A DNA stretch of 64,000 bases from Paraescarpia echinospica (GCA_020002185.1 CM034539.1:1172355-1236354), one strand, 5' to 3'; numbered from the stretch's first letter, positions 37,085 to 50,837 are shown. A program made the numbers and translations. Notes: generated from the letters alone by a model not told the origin.

Positions 37085-37985
37085 TCTAAAGAATTTTTTT
37101 TGAAATTAATAGACTGAAATTTTTTGCTTTAAAAACTCTCTATTATACCTTAATTCAAAGTCATTTAATGTACGGTGTACAAGCATGGAGCAATGGAAAT
37201 ACTATAAGAAAGATAGCAATTTTACAAAAACGCGCTATACGAATATTTAACAAAAAAGATATAGACGTCACACAGCGATCCTATTTTTAAATCTGAAAAT
37301 ATCCTTAAAATCGTTGATATTCACAGTTTGCATGTCTCACTATTTATATATGAGTATCACCATAATACACTGTCTATATCCTTCAAAAATTATATTCCAA
37401 AAAAGAATCTAGTAACTAACACCAGAATTACTAGACAGCGTAACCTCGTATATACAGAGAAGCCCAGAATACATTTTTTTATTTAAGTTACCTAAACATC
37501 ATTTTATAAAACTATGGAATATTCGTGATTATAAGATACAAAACGTCAAATCCAGACAAAAATTCAAATTATTATTATCCAATCAATATATAGACACCTA
37601 TCTTAGCCACGTGCATTGCCTAAATCCCAGATGTGCGGAGTGCAATTAAATATTTGTTTACTTTTAAATATATGTTTGGATCCGCAAAAAATCTTATAAT
37701 TGTTTTCTAACAGCAATTTCCTACACTAATTCGTTTCTTTCTCCATCGCATCCCCAGTCCGTTGTCAGTCCGTTGTCACACAGAAAATATCATACACTCG
37801 TGATAATCATCGTATACGTATAAGTAAATATATTTGGAAATTTATGTTTATTCACAGGAAGACGGCATATACTGTGCCATGTGACCACCATGCAACACTT
37901 TATTTTTAAATGATTGTGTTGTGTGTGTATACTGTTATGTTGTTGTTGTTGCAAACTAAATTTGATGTGATTTGATTCTGTTTAT
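37085..37985 (+). pseudogene. Non-LTR retrotransposon remnant, copy 2 (RT C-terminus and 3' UTR)
   Basis: Conceptual translation near 37150-37260 gives LIQSHLMYGVQAWSNG and ILQKRAIRIFNKK, which are typical of the region after the RT palm in CR1/jockey-like LINEs. Later pieces (LFIYEYHHNT, LWNIRDYKI, KFKLLLSNQYIDTYL) follow in other frames, so there are several frameshifts. The 3' UTR from 37611 matches copy 1. The end is close to GTTGTTGTTGTTGCAAACTA. Nothing functional remains. Confidence 0.82.
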
Positions 37986-37987
37986 AA

Positions 37988-38095
37988 ATTAAGCCACGTT
38001 GCAATTACTGCACGAAGGCTAAACGTTCAGCTTTTTCCCACCACTGTTTCTACAGCTAGGTACTCGTTCATACAGCTGTGTGATCTGGGTCATCT
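37988..38095 (-). mobile_element. SINE body fragment
   Basis: On the + strand AAGCCACGTTGCAATTACTG and GTACTCGTTCATACAGCTG match the complement of the SINE body at 6906-6985. The tail has been lost, and the fragment abuts the LINE end. Confidence 0.75.
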
Positions 38096-39024
<929 letters not shown>

Positions 39025-39326
39025 TTTATGTATCTTATTCAAACCCTGGCAACACTTAACAAAACATGCTTGCGCACACACACCGCATTTTTTATAATTC
39101 GCACACAACATTTTATTTTCTCTTATAAAAAAACGAAACTTCACTTGTATGATTCTTAGTTCAATGAGGGCTGTTCGAACTGTCCTTTACTGCCATGCTT
39201 GCCCGTACCAGGTGAGTGCTACACGAATATTAGGTATGCCAAATGTTGCGTGAATTTGAGACCCCATCTAGTAAAGGCCTTAATATCACTGGTGCCTTGA
39301 CGTTACACATTTGACTTAGATTGTTC

Positions 39327-39840
39327 GCCTCTTGTACACCTGGTATGGGTAAGTCGCCTCTTGTACACCTGGTATGGGTAAGTCGCCTCTTGTACATCTG
39401 GTATGGGTAAGTCGCCTCTTATACATCTGGTATGGGTAAGTCGCCTCTTGTACACCTGGTATGAGTAAGTCGCCTCTTGTACATCTGGTATGGGTAAGTC
39501 GCCTCTTATACATCTGGTATGGGTAAGTCGCCTCTTGTACATCTGGTATGGGTAAGTCGCCTCTTGTACACCTGGTATGGGTAAGTCGCCTCTTATACAT
39601 CTGGTATGGGTAAGTCGCCTCTTATACATCTGGTATGGGTAAGTCGCCTCTTATACATCTGGTATGGGTAAGTCGCCTCTTGTACACCTGGTATGGGTAA
39701 GTCGCCTCTTATACATCTGGTATGGGTAAGTCGCCTCTTGTACATCTGGTATGGGTAAGTCGCCTCTTGTACATCTGGTATGGGTAAGTCGCCTCTTGTA
39801 CATCTGGTATGGGTAAGTCGCCTCTTGTACACCTGGTACG
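39327..39840 (+). repeat. 29-bp minisatellite, about 17 copies, each with a splice-donor consensus
   Basis: The unit contains CTTGTACACCTGGTATGGG followed by TAAGTCGCCT. The variants are TTATACATC, TTGTACATC and TTGTACACC. Nearly every unit carries GGGTAAGT on the + strand, the sense strand of the surrounding gene model (the first GTAAGT is at 39349). One unit has GAGTAAGT instead. The minus-strand frames repeat every 29 residues only because 29 is not divisible by three. Confidence 0.96.
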
Positions 39841-40945
39841 GGTATTATTATTTATGCCGTTTTCGACTCACTCGATAACCGTAATATATACTTTCATCAA
39901 CAAATATCCCTTTAATCTGCATGTTCTGTCACATCGTATTGCCTTGGATTGTCTGCCGCTTTATTATCACCGCATTATACCCTTCAAATATTTTCGAAAT
40001 CGTACAGACGTCCCGACTCTGTTCGTAATCTCTGCTGTTGACTGGGAGGGGCGTCCGTTTCTACGTAGATAAACCTATGAACAGCGCTGGGTTGTTATTC
40101 TTCCGTATTCAGCAAACAACTTGAATCACTATTCTCATTTATCATTTGTTTATATTTATCTTTTTATTTTATCATATAAAAATCATTTATCACAAGTTAA
40201 ATGTTTGACGGCTTGGGGCTTACGTGAAGAAACGTTTACTAGCGAATTGAATATTAAACCGCAAGCCCAGACGGGGGCCTCGACTGTCACCCCGCCCCGG
40301 GGGCGGCCGAGACTTATCCTCAACCGTTCCATCGTGAAAGCGGGCGATGAGATATTGAGAGCATCGTTTGTCGACCATTGACTGAGTACCACCAGACCGG
40401 CGTTGACGAGTAGGACCGCGGCGGTGTACTCGCACAGACAGGATGCTGCCGATAAATTACGAAACCCTCGCATGGGCGTACAAATAAATGGCTCGTTGAA
40501 ACGAAGGAATGCCGATGTTGTTAGCGCACTGTTTCTGCAGGATATATCTGGTAGAAGGAGAACGCTGTCTATGACATCCACAAATACCGGACGATTGCAG
40601 CCATGTAGTGCATTAAACATCCGTTTTCATCGTAATCACACGTCAGCAGTACACCCACACAAGGAAGCCATCTTCTCAGGCATCCACTGGAGTATCTCAG
40701 CAATAACAATCCTGTTTCGTATCACGAACGTGTATAAATACTAACTTGTTGGAATAAATAATTTATGTCGCAACGACAAATGTAATCAAAGGTACCACTG
40801 ATGCTTGGCCCGACAGTGAGATTACAGTTCGTTTGTGATGAGTCGGTGCAACGGCTTGGGATCATTGTGTTTCGTTGTCTGCGAATTAGATGATAGTCAT
40901 TTTGAATATTAGATAATATCGTATGTAAATTATACACGGAAATGA
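39841..40945. other. Intron 1 sequence; unrecognised GC-richer open frame
   Basis: A minus-strand frame of 145 codons (40183-40620) overlaps + strand frames of 86 and 113 codons in a somewhat GC-rich block (CCCCGCCCCGGGGGCGG near 40290). No domain was recognised on either strand, and I would not call a gene. Confidence 0.35.
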
Positions 40946-41130
40946 GTGTGTGTGTGTGTGTGTGTGTGTGCGTGTGTGCGTCCGCGTGAGCACTTCGACG
41001 ATTGATTCACTTAACACAGAATGTACGTGTGTGTGCGTGTGTGTGTGGCGTGCGTGTGTGTTTGTGTGTGTGTGTGCGTTTGCGTGTGTTTGTGTCTGTG
41101 TAGTGTGCGTGTATGTGTGCATGCATCTTT

Positions 41131-41185
<55 letters not shown>

Positions 41186-41325
41186 TGTGTATGTGTGTGC
41201 GTGCGTGTTTATGTGTGTGCGGGTGTGTGAGAATGTATGTGGTGTGTGTTTGTATGTGTGCGTGTGTGTGCGTGGTGTGTGCGTGCGTACGTGCGTGCGT
41301 GCATGTGTGTGTGTGCGGTGGCGAA
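40946..41325. repeat. GT-rich block immediately upstream of exon 2
   Basis: GT repeats with GCGT interruptions fill most of 380 bp. A pure GT run lies at about 41132-41182. The block ends about 40 bp before the exon 2 acceptor. Confidence 0.95.
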
Positions 41326-41363
41326 GCTTGACCAACGACAGTGACCGGGTGTTCTGGCTGCAG

Positions 41364-41490
41364 GACGTATCGGTCATGGGGCGGGGTGCTGCTCGGCCTC
41401 GGGTTCTGTCTCCTGCTCGCCTGCTTCATCCTCTGTGTCCACGCCTACTGCATCATCACCGTCGACGCCCCGGAGGAACCGCCGCCCAAG
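41364..41490 (+). CDS. Two-helix membrane protein, coding exon 2 of 3
   Basis: This 127-nt exon follows GGCTGCAG (AG at 41362-41363) and ends before GTACCG at 41491. Its first G completes codon 53 and the next 42 codons encode residues 54-95. After TYRSW it forms the second membrane helix, about residues 59-86 ([20 protein letters not shown], then HAYCIITV), and an acidic-proline turn, DAPEEPPPK. The loop between the helices is only about ten residues, so the protein is a helical hairpin with both ends probably in the cytoplasm. The exon is clearly GC-rich between GT and CA simple repeats, and both junctions keep the frame. Confidence 0.78.
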
Positions 41491-41505
41491 GTACCGTAGT
41501 ATACA

Positions 41506-41722
41506 CATGCACGCATGCACGCACGTGTGCACAAACACACGCGCGCGCGGGCAGATACACACACGCACGCACGCACACACATAAACATCCACACACGTAC
41601 ATACACTCACATACACAAGGGCGCGCATACACACGTACGCACACACATAAACACACGCACACACATGTACGCACACAAACACGCACGCACACACACTCGC
41701 ACATACACACACACACACACAC
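41506..41722. repeat. CA-rich block immediately downstream of exon 2
   Basis: CA repeats with CGCA interruptions begin about 16 bp after the exon 2 donor and run about 215 bp. They are complementary to the GT-rich block upstream of the exon. Confidence 0.95.
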
Positions 41723-41734
41723 GGTCGCGCAAAC

Positions 41735-41945
41735 GCAGCAGCAACGGCAACAACAATAGCAGCAGCAAGATTGTTAGCAACAACTGCAGCAACAACAATA
41801 AATATTGGAACAATAACGACAACCGGCACTGCATAAACAGAAGCAAGAACAATAATGTCAGCATCAGCAACAACAAAAATTATATCAAAAATAGCAGCAG
41901 CAACAACACCAACAACAGCGGCAGCAGAGAAAAAACAACAGCAAT
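41735..41945. repeat. CAGCAA/AACAA-rich low-complexity sequence
   Basis: Mixed CAACAG and AACAAT triplets, a degraded trinucleotide repeat. Confidence 0.85.
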
Positions 41946-42154
41946 ATAAACTTTCCAATACGAATTCTAACGTTTCCACAAATGGGATGATTACGTCATT
42001 ACATTACTGTAGCATGCATCCTGTAATCATGATTACATTAATGGCTTAGTCATTGCCTTTGCGTTGTTTATACAATTGCTTGTGGTTGTTACCAAACAAC
42101 AGAGTACGATACCAATTGCTGACACAGATGGAAACAATATTATAATGCAATTGG

Positions 42155-43300
42155 CCCAGATACTATTGCTTACAATGAGGTTTGTTCATAATGTAAAATA
42201 ATGTAGAATTGGCCCAGCTAGTATTGCCTACAATGAGGTTTGTTCATATTGTAAAATAATGTAGAATTGGCCCAGATAGTATTGCATACAATGAGGTTTG
42301 TTCATAATGTAAAATAATGTAGAATTGGCCCAGATAGTATTGCATACAATGAGGTTTGTTCATAATGTAAAATAATGTAGAATTGGCCCAGATAGTATTG
42401 CATACAATGAGGTTTGTCATAATGTAAAATAATGTAGAATTGGCCCAGATAGTATTGCATACAATGAGGTTTGTTCATAATGTAAAATAATGTAGAATTG
42501 GCCCAGCTAGTATTGCCTACAATGAGGTTTGTTCATAATGTAAAATAATGTAGAATTGGCCCAGATAGTATTGCATACAATGAGGTTTGTTCATAATGTA
42601 AAATAATGTAGAATTGGCCCAGATAGTATTGCATACAATGAGATCTGTTCATAATGTAAAATAATGTACAATTGGCCCAGATAGTATTGCATACAATGAG
42701 GTCTGTTCATAATGTAAAATAATATAGAAACAGGCCCAGCTAGTATTGCCTACAATGAGGTTTGTTCATAACGTAAAATAATGTAGAATTGGCCCAGATA
42801 GTATTGCATACAATGAGGTTTGTTCATAATGTAAAATAATGTAGAATTGGTCCAGCTAGTATTGCCTACAATGAGGTTTGTTCATAATGTAAAATAATGT
42901 AGAATTGGCCCAGATAGTATTGCATACAATGAGGTTTGCTCATAATGTAAAATAATGTAGAAATGGCCCAGCTATAATTGCCTACAATGAGGTTTGTTCA
43001 TAATGCAAAATAATGTACAATTGGCCCAGATATTATTGCTTACAATGAGGTTTGTTCATAATATAAAATAATGTAGAATTGACCCAGATAGTATTGCTTA
43101 CAATGAGGTTTGTCCATAATGTAAAATAGTGTACAATTGGACCATATATTATTGCTTACAATGAGGTTTGTTCATAGTGTAACATAATGTAGAATTGGCC
43201 CAGATAGTATTGCATACAATGAGGTTTGTTCGTAATGTAAAATTGGCCCAGATATTATTGCTTACAGTGAGGTTTGTTCATAATGTAAAATAATGTAGTA
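42155..43300. repeat. 58-bp minisatellite, about 20 copies, in intron 2
   Basis: The unit contains AGAATTGGCCCAGATAGTAT, TGCATACAATGAGG and TTTGTTCATAATGTAAAATA. Two variants, GATAGTATTGCAT and GCTAGTATTGCCT, are interspersed. The last units are shortened. Confidence 0.96.
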
Positions 43301-45513
43301 TTTTGTAATCGTGTTTGTAATCATTATTATGATTACTTGGGCAGTGTAATGTGGTACGATTACGATTAGACTTTGTCTTTTTGACAAATATGAGCGAATG
43401 CGAGCGGGCGACAATTACACCAGTATTGTACGAGTTCATCCATCTCTGGCCGTTTCGTGAACATGTGCTTGTTAAATCTAAACATGCCCACTCACCTTGC
43501 GCCGGGAGCAGGCGGAGGAAGTTGGTAGAATGTCTTTCAGACGAGACATTAATAAAATTCCCAGGCTAATCCACTCTACCTTGTCTTCTCGTCATGCAAA
43601 GTTCCCATACAGGATGAACATGTGTAACCTATCGTGAACTCACTGAATGGCTCTCTCTACGGGCTCACATATAGTTTGTGACGGAAAAAAATACAATAAG
43701 ACAGATCGCCAACGTCATTAATTGCAACGACCATGATCAACAGGACAATAACGACAGACCGATGACGTCATCAAACAGACTCTCTTTGAAAGGTGGCACC
43801 AAGTTCTCACTGTAAATGTGTGGCAGTAGACGTGCCGGCGCCTGTGAAAATGTATCGGTGTATTTCAACTGTGTTTTGAAATCGACCACTAGTTACGACA
43901 GCGCAACATCAAATAGTGCGACACTTTCACAGCGCCATAAAACAAGTTCACGATCAATCGGCGCTATTTAAGTAGTGGCAATTTAAATTTCCATAAAACG
44001 TGCACTTTTTGGGGACTGACCAAACGCATCATTCTGTCAGCGGTTGTGTATTGCAGTCAGACTTGTCCAAGACGGTTTCACTGGAGCAGTTGTCGTCAGT
44101 AGTCAATGTCAGGAAACTATGTCTAAAAATACATTAACTACCGGTGTCGCGCCGAACTATCACTGCCCACTATGCCACATCGAATTAGGTCATTCAAATA
44201 CACGCTGACGTCAGAGCTCAATGCACACGAATTGTCGCAACAGATTCGTGGGCTTGGCTGTTTGGTTACACAACAACGTCGACAGAAATATTACTTATAC
44301 GCCAATGCTGCAATGCAACTGTCGTTAGAACGATGTAAAGCACGGTCCACATGTTTTGTTTGGCAAATCCATTAAACATGCGATACACAAGCGAGAATAA
44401 CCACGAGCCTATCCTTCAGGCCCACCCTTTCAACACCGCACGTTGTATGTAAATACCACAATTACTGGGGTCGTATTTCGTGTATTCCGCGATTACCTGC
44501 TCCTGTAATGGTTCCGTAAACGTTAACATTGCGAAGCATGCAATGGTCTATTCTCTACAAAATTAGTGGGTCCTAGAAGGGAATGTGCGCTATGTCATAG
44601 CGCATTGGCAACATTGTTCCAAATACACGCAGATCCGGTGGTTACTGATCACCTACTTTGCCGTCGGGATCAGTAACGTTTTGGAGTTACTGGTCCGCGT
44701 GATCGCCTACTTTTTCCGGAGAAAATAACACCGTTACACAGCAGTATACATGAGCTCATCATCACAACTGGCTGCCGTAAGACGCTGTTTACAACAACAA
44801 ACCGTTCTTTATTACAAAAATGCTCATTATTGTCCATTTTATTTAGCAAAACGCGGCGCTCACGAAATGCGCACATTATAGTCATTTTTGAAGTCGAAAA
44901 AACACCCGAAACGAACGTACAGTTATTTACCCATTTCTGTAAAGTATTGTTCTTCGGGTTCTGGTCAAAGCACCTGGTAATAGTGAGAACCAAGAAGAGG
45001 AAGACATGGACAAGTTGGAAATCACTGCTGCTGGCCCCATTGGTGGCGTTGACGCAGCCGGTCGAGCCGATGACTTCGATTCTGACTTGTCTGACATTAG
45101 CTGTGAATATATATTTCCTGTTGCCGCTGGCCTTGACTGCGATTTTTAGTGATATTGGCTAACAGAAGGCTCATATGGTCGAATGGTCGGCTGTCAGGGT
45201 TGACACTTTTTCAATTAAATATAATGAAGGAACATTTCCCAAGTCTTTTGGGTTCGTAATTATTAGGAATTCATAGTTATAATTTTGAAACCAGTTACCA
45301 AACAATTAACAGTTTGCTGATACATCAAATAACGTTGTAAGCATGCATGTATACGATCAGGACAACACATATCTGACATAATCATTATATGTATTAAATG
45401 ATTATCAGCTGGCAGTACAACGGTACGTTTATTCAATATTGTTTTGTAAGCCGTTGGCACTCACGAATTGTGTCGTTGTCTTAGTCCGTTTTTAGTGTAA
45501 CTTGGTAAATGCG
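43301..45513. other. Intron 2 sequence without supported gene
   Basis: Open frames at 43351-43569, 44172-44375 and 44830-45162 are not recognised. GTTACTGGTCCG near 44685 and CGGACCAGTAAC near 48068 are complementary and flank the LINE, but no convincing transposon end accompanies them. Confidence 0.4.
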
Positions 45514-45516
45514 GAC

Positions 45517-48062
45517 AAGATTTAACAAGATTTAACAAGATTGCCACCCAGAGAATTAACTCTAGGTGGCAGGTGGACAAGGAAGCCCTTTGGCTTATCG
45601 AGAGTCCCACACTTTTATCTATGTGTATCCCGCCCGTCTAAGGTATGTGTCGATTTTATTTTTAAACATATTCACGCTACTAACACCCACACAATCAGCA
45701 GATAATCTGTTCCATTAATTTACAGTCCTTTGTGAAAATGAAAACTTTCTTATATCTAATCTACACTGCTCCTTTGTAACTTCATGTCCTCTAGTCCTTC
45801 TATCTTTCTTAACTGAAACAAAAATATTTCTATCAATATTTTCATAACCATTCAATATTTTAAACACTTCTATCTGATCTCCGCTCAATCTCCTGGTCTC
45901 TTAACGTTGTTAAACCACATTTTTTAGGCGTATTTCGTAACTAAGATCCCTCGGTTTTGGTATCATTTTAGTTGCACTCCTCTGAACTCTTTCTATTATA
46001 TCTAGGTCCTTCCTGCGATATGGCCTCCACGCTTGAATACAATATTCTAAATGAGGCCTAACTATTGTTTTGTACTGCGGTATTATTAGCTCTTTTTCCT
46101 TATACGTTATGTTTCGCCTAATTAATCCAAGGATTTTATTTCCCTTTGAAGCTGCAATTCCGCACTGCTCTGAAACCTTCATATCAGCACTAATGGTTAA
46201 CCCTAAGTCCTTTTCTTTTACAGTAGTACTTAGTACAGTACCCCCCATTGTATATTCTACCTCTTCGTTCCCATGTCCTGTGTGGAGGCATTTGCATTTC
46301 CCAAAATTGAACAGCATTTGCCAATTTTCAGACCATTTGATCAACCTGTCAAGATCATCTTGTAAATGCTGTCTATCTCCATCACTTTTAATCCTTCTAA
46401 ACATTTTGTATCATCCGCAAATTTCAACACCTTGCTTGTTATTTCATCATCCAAATTGTTGATGTATATTAAGAATAATATAGGTCCTAATACTGATCCC
46501 TGTGGTACCCCACTCAATACCGATTTCCAGTTTGAAGCCTCCCCATCAACTACTACACGTTGTCTTCTGTCAATCAGCCATTGTTCTATCCAGTTTATTA
46601 TACCATTTCCTATGCCATGGGCCTTTAGTTTCAGCAGTAATCTTTGATGTGGTACTTTATCGAAAGCTTCTTGAAAATCTAAGTAGACGATATCTACCGG
46701 TGATCCCTCATCTACCCATTTAGTGATATCTTCCAAAAAACATAACATATTTGTTAAGCATGACCTCGCTTTAAAAAAACCATGTTGAGATGGGTTTATC
46801 AAGTTTTGTTTAACAAGAAAATCCACCATGTGATCTTTAATTAGTCTTTCTAATAATTTGCAAATCACTGATGTTAAACTCACTGGTCTATAGTTCTCTG
46901 ACTTGTTTCTCAAACCTTTTTTAAATAACGGTATAATGTTTGCCTCTTTCCATTCTAAAGGAACCACTCCCTCTTCTAATGACAAATTGAAAACTGTTGC
47001 AAGCGGTATGCTAATTTGTTCTACAATTTCCAATAGTAGTTTGGGTGGAATACCATCCACTCCAGGTGATTTATTATCCTTCATAGCCCTTATTTTCTTA
47101 GCTACCATTTCCGGGGTTACAATTAATTGTCCTAAATAGTCTGAATCTGCCCCCTTGAACTTAGCCTCTGGTACTGGCAGTGAACTAATATCTTCCCTGG
47201 TAAACACTGAACTAAAGTACTCATTCAGGTCTTCTGCCATTAAGAATCCCTCTGATATTATATTTCCAGCACTATCTTCTAGAGGACCGACTTTATCTTG
47301 AACTTTCTGTTTGCTTCGAACATACGCATAAAAACTCTTGCTGTCATGTTTTATATTACTAGCTAATTGTTCATAGCTTCTCTTTGAATTTCTAATTTCA
47401 GCTGTAGCTTGGTTAAGTGCTTCTTTATAACTGTTGTAGTCTTCATCATTTCCAGTACATCTATATGACTTCCACATCATTTGTTTATACTTAATTTTTC
47501 TAATGGCTTCTTTCGATAAGTGTTTCTTTTTGGACCGTTCCCTTGTTTTTTGAAGGGTACAAATTTATCGACTATGCACTTAATTTCACTCTTTAATATA
47601 TTCCAGCATTCTGTTGCTGTCTTATTTTTCAGTGTGTTATTCCAGTCTATCTTTGCTAAATATTTCCTCATGTCCTTATACCTTCCTTTGTGGAAATTTC
47701 TCCTATACTGCTTTTTACTATTCCTTTCTGATTTTACTTTGATGGTAAAATGTATCTGGTTGTGATCCCTACTCCCCAGTGGCTCACATATCTTGACATT
47801 GTCAACTAATTCATTCTGTGAGGACAAAACTATGTCTAATACATTCTCGCCCCTGGCTGGTTCTAGCACATGTTGAGAAAGGAAAGTATATTGAACTAAA
47901 ACTAAAAACTTGTGGTCCTCACTCCTCATACTCTGAAGAGATTTCCATTGTATATGCCCGTGGTTACAATCCCCCATAATAATAGTCCCGTTTGCTTACT
48001 TCCTTTATAGCGTTTTGTATTTTTTCATTCTCTTCTATGCTTATGTTTGGACTTCGATAATA
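45517..48062 (-). pseudogene. CR1-like LINE, 5' truncated, broken endonuclease-RT gene
   Basis: The element reads right to left. The endonuclease part starts near 48062 (YRSPNISIEENEK) and keeps a GDCNH motif (near 47970) and a SRDH motif (near 47770), as in APE-type endonucleases. The RT follows with VYLDFQEAFDKVPH (near 46670), [13 protein letters not shown] (near 46510) and the catalytic KFADDTK (near 46415). After that come the thumb and a C-terminal domain ending at a stop at 45619-45621. At least four lesions break the frame: shifts near 47980, 46400 and 45890, and a TAA at 45715-45717. The 3' tail is a short repeat, ACAAGATTTA-like, at 45517-45546. The element lies antisense in intron 2. 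Confidence 0.9.
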
Positions 48063-48179
48063 ACGACTTCGGACCAGTAACTTTGCTGCCGTACCAGTAA
48101 CTTTTTGAAGTAAAGGTCGAACACTGATTTGGACTTTATATTTTATGTAATGTATAGTTCTCTGTGTTGTGCTTATAGC

Positions 48180-50490
48180 GTAACCGTTATTATGTATTGT
48201 ATATACTGTCCCCTTCATTATATATAGTGTAGCCGTTATTATATATTGTATATACTGTCCCCTTCATTATATATAGTGTAGCCGTTATTATGTATTGTAT
48301 ATACTGTCCCCTTCATTATATATATATAGTGTAGCCGTTATTATGTATTGTATAGACCGTCCCCTTCATTATATATAGTGTAGCCGTTATTGTGTGTTAT
48401 ATATACTGTCCCCTTCATTATATATAGTGTAGCCGTTATTATGTGTTGTATATACTGTCCCCTTCATTATATATAGTGTAGCCGTTAGTACGTGTTGTAT
48501 GTACCGTCCCCTTCATTATATATAGTGTAGCCGCTATTATGTGTTGTATAAACCGTCCCCTTCATTATAAATAGTGTAGCCGTTCTTACGTATTGTATAT
48601 ACTGTCCCCTTCATTTTATATAGTGTAGCCGTTATTATGTATTGTATATACTGTCCCCTTCATTATATATAGTGTGGCCGTTATTATGTGTTGTATATAC
48701 TGTCCCCTTCATTATATATAGTGTGGCCGTTATTATGTGTTGTATATACTGTCCCCTTCATTATATATAGTGTAGCCGTTATGATATATTGTATATACTG
48801 TTCCCTTCATTATATATATTGTTGCCGTTATTATATATTGTATATACTGTCCCCTTCATTATATATATTGTAGCCGTTATTATAGATTGTGTATACTGTC
48901 CCTTTCATTATATATAGTGTAGCCGTTATTATGTATTGTATATACTGTCCGCTTCCTTATATATAGTGTAGCCGTTATTATGTGTTGTATATACTGTCCG
49001 CTTCCTTATATATAATGTAGCCGTTATTATGTATTGTGTGTACCGTCCCCTTCATTATATATAGTGTAGCCGTTATTATGTATTGTATATACTGTCCCCT
49101 TCATTATATATAGTGTAGCCTTTATTATGTATTGTATGTACCGTCCCCTTCATTATATATAGTGTAGCTGTTATTATGTATTGTATGTACCGTCCCCTTC
49201 ATTATATATAGTGTAGCCGTTATTATGTATTGTATGTACCGTCCCCTTCATTATATATAGTGTAGCTGTTATTATGTATTGTATGTACCGTCCCCTTCAT
49301 TATATATAGTGTAGCTGTTATTATGTATTGTATGTACCGTCCCCTTCATTATATATAGTGTAGCTGTTATTATGTATTGTATGTACCGTTCCCTTCATTA
49401 TATATAGTGTAGCTGTTATTATGTATTGTATGTACCGTCCCCTTCATTATATATAGTGTTGCTGTTATTATGTATTGTATGTACCGTTCCCTTCATTATA
49501 TATAGTGTAGCTGTTATTATGTATTGTATGTACCGTCCCCTTCATTATATATAGTGTAGCTGTTATTATGTATTGTATGTACCGTCCCCTTCATTATATA
49601 TAGTGTAGCCGTTATTATGTATTGTATGTACCGTCCCCTTCATTATATATAGTGTAGCCGTTATTATGTATTGTATGTACCGTCCCCTTCATTATATATA
49701 GTGTAGCCGTTATTATATATTGTATATACTGTCCCCTTCATTATATATAGTGTAGCCGTTATTATGTATTGTATGTACCGTTCCCTTCATTATATATAGT
49801 GTTGCTGTTATTATGTATTGTATGTACCGTCCCCTTCATTATATATAGTGTAGCCGTTATTATATATTGTATATACTGTCCCCTTCATTATATATAGTGT
49901 AGCCGTTATTATGTATTGTATGTACCGTCCCCTTCATTATATATAGTGTAGCCGTTATTATATATTGTATATACTGTCCCCTTCATTATATATAGTGTAG
50001 CCGTTATTACGTATTGTATGTACCGTCCCCTTCATTATATATCGTGTAGCCGCTATTATATATTGTATATACTGTCCCCTTCAGCATATATAGTGTAGCC
50101 GTTATTATGTATTGTATATACTGTCCCCTTCATTTTATATAGTGTAGCCGTTATTATGTATTGTATATACTGTCCCCTTCATTATATATAGTGTAGCCGT
50201 TATTATGTGTTGTATATACTGTCCCCTTCATTATATATAGTGTGGCCGTTATTATGTGTTGTATATACTGTCCCTTTCATTATATATAGTGTAGCCGTTA
50301 TTATGTATTGTATATACTGTCCCCTTCATTATATATAGTGTAGCCGTTATTATGTATTGTATGTACCGTCCCCTTCATTATATATCGTGTAGCCGCTATT
50401 ATATGTTATATAGACTGTCCCCTTCATCATATATAGTGTAGCCGTTATTATGTATTGTATAGACTGTTCCCTTCATTATATAAGTAATGA
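48180..50490. repeat. 49-bp minisatellite, about 46 copies, in intron 2
   Basis: The unit contains ATTATATATAGTGTAGCCGT, TATTATGTATTGTAT and a CCGTCCCCTTC or ACTGTCCCCTTC end. Variant types cluster: GTAGCTGTT units dominate about 49160-49600, and units with TATATACTGT and TATGTACCGT alternate at about 49830-50090. This points to amplification of multi-unit segments. Confidence 0.96.
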
Positions 50491-50837
50491 CTCCTTCTTT
50501 GTACGTTCTGTGTAATGTCGCCTTCATTATAGGTTATATATAATGTCCCCTTCATCACACAACGTATGCCTATTTGAACACGCACTGAACACGCATTGAA
50601 ACTACTTGAGCACACATTGCAAGTCTGTCTGCTGGTTTTGTATGATAACTATACTTTTTTATAAATAATATTATTATTTTTTAAATACATGTTTAAGTCA
50701 TGAACAAAGTGTTAATAAGTTCTCGTATTATACATTTAGACAATACTATGGTAAGTACTGTCTGCATGTCTGCATTGTAAATGTCACCTTGAGCTATAAC
50801 CGATGACAAAAAGGAACAGTAAGGTATACACAGTCTT
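50491..50837. other. Intron 2 sequence without supported feature
   Basis: AT-rich spacer between the 49-bp array and the Harbinger-like element. Confidence 0.45.

Noticed and set aside
39303..39832. Minus-strand repeats RRLTHTRCTRGDLPIP
   Set aside because: They follow from a 29-bp unit read over three frames, not from a protein repeat.
40183..40620. 145-codon minus-strand frame
   Set aside because: It overlaps open frames on the other strand in a GC-richer block and has no recognised domain.
44676..48080. Complementary GTTACTGGTCCG and CGGACCAGTAAC as ends of a DNA transposon holding the LINE
   Set aside because: The match is only about 12 bp, with no flanking duplication and no terminal position.
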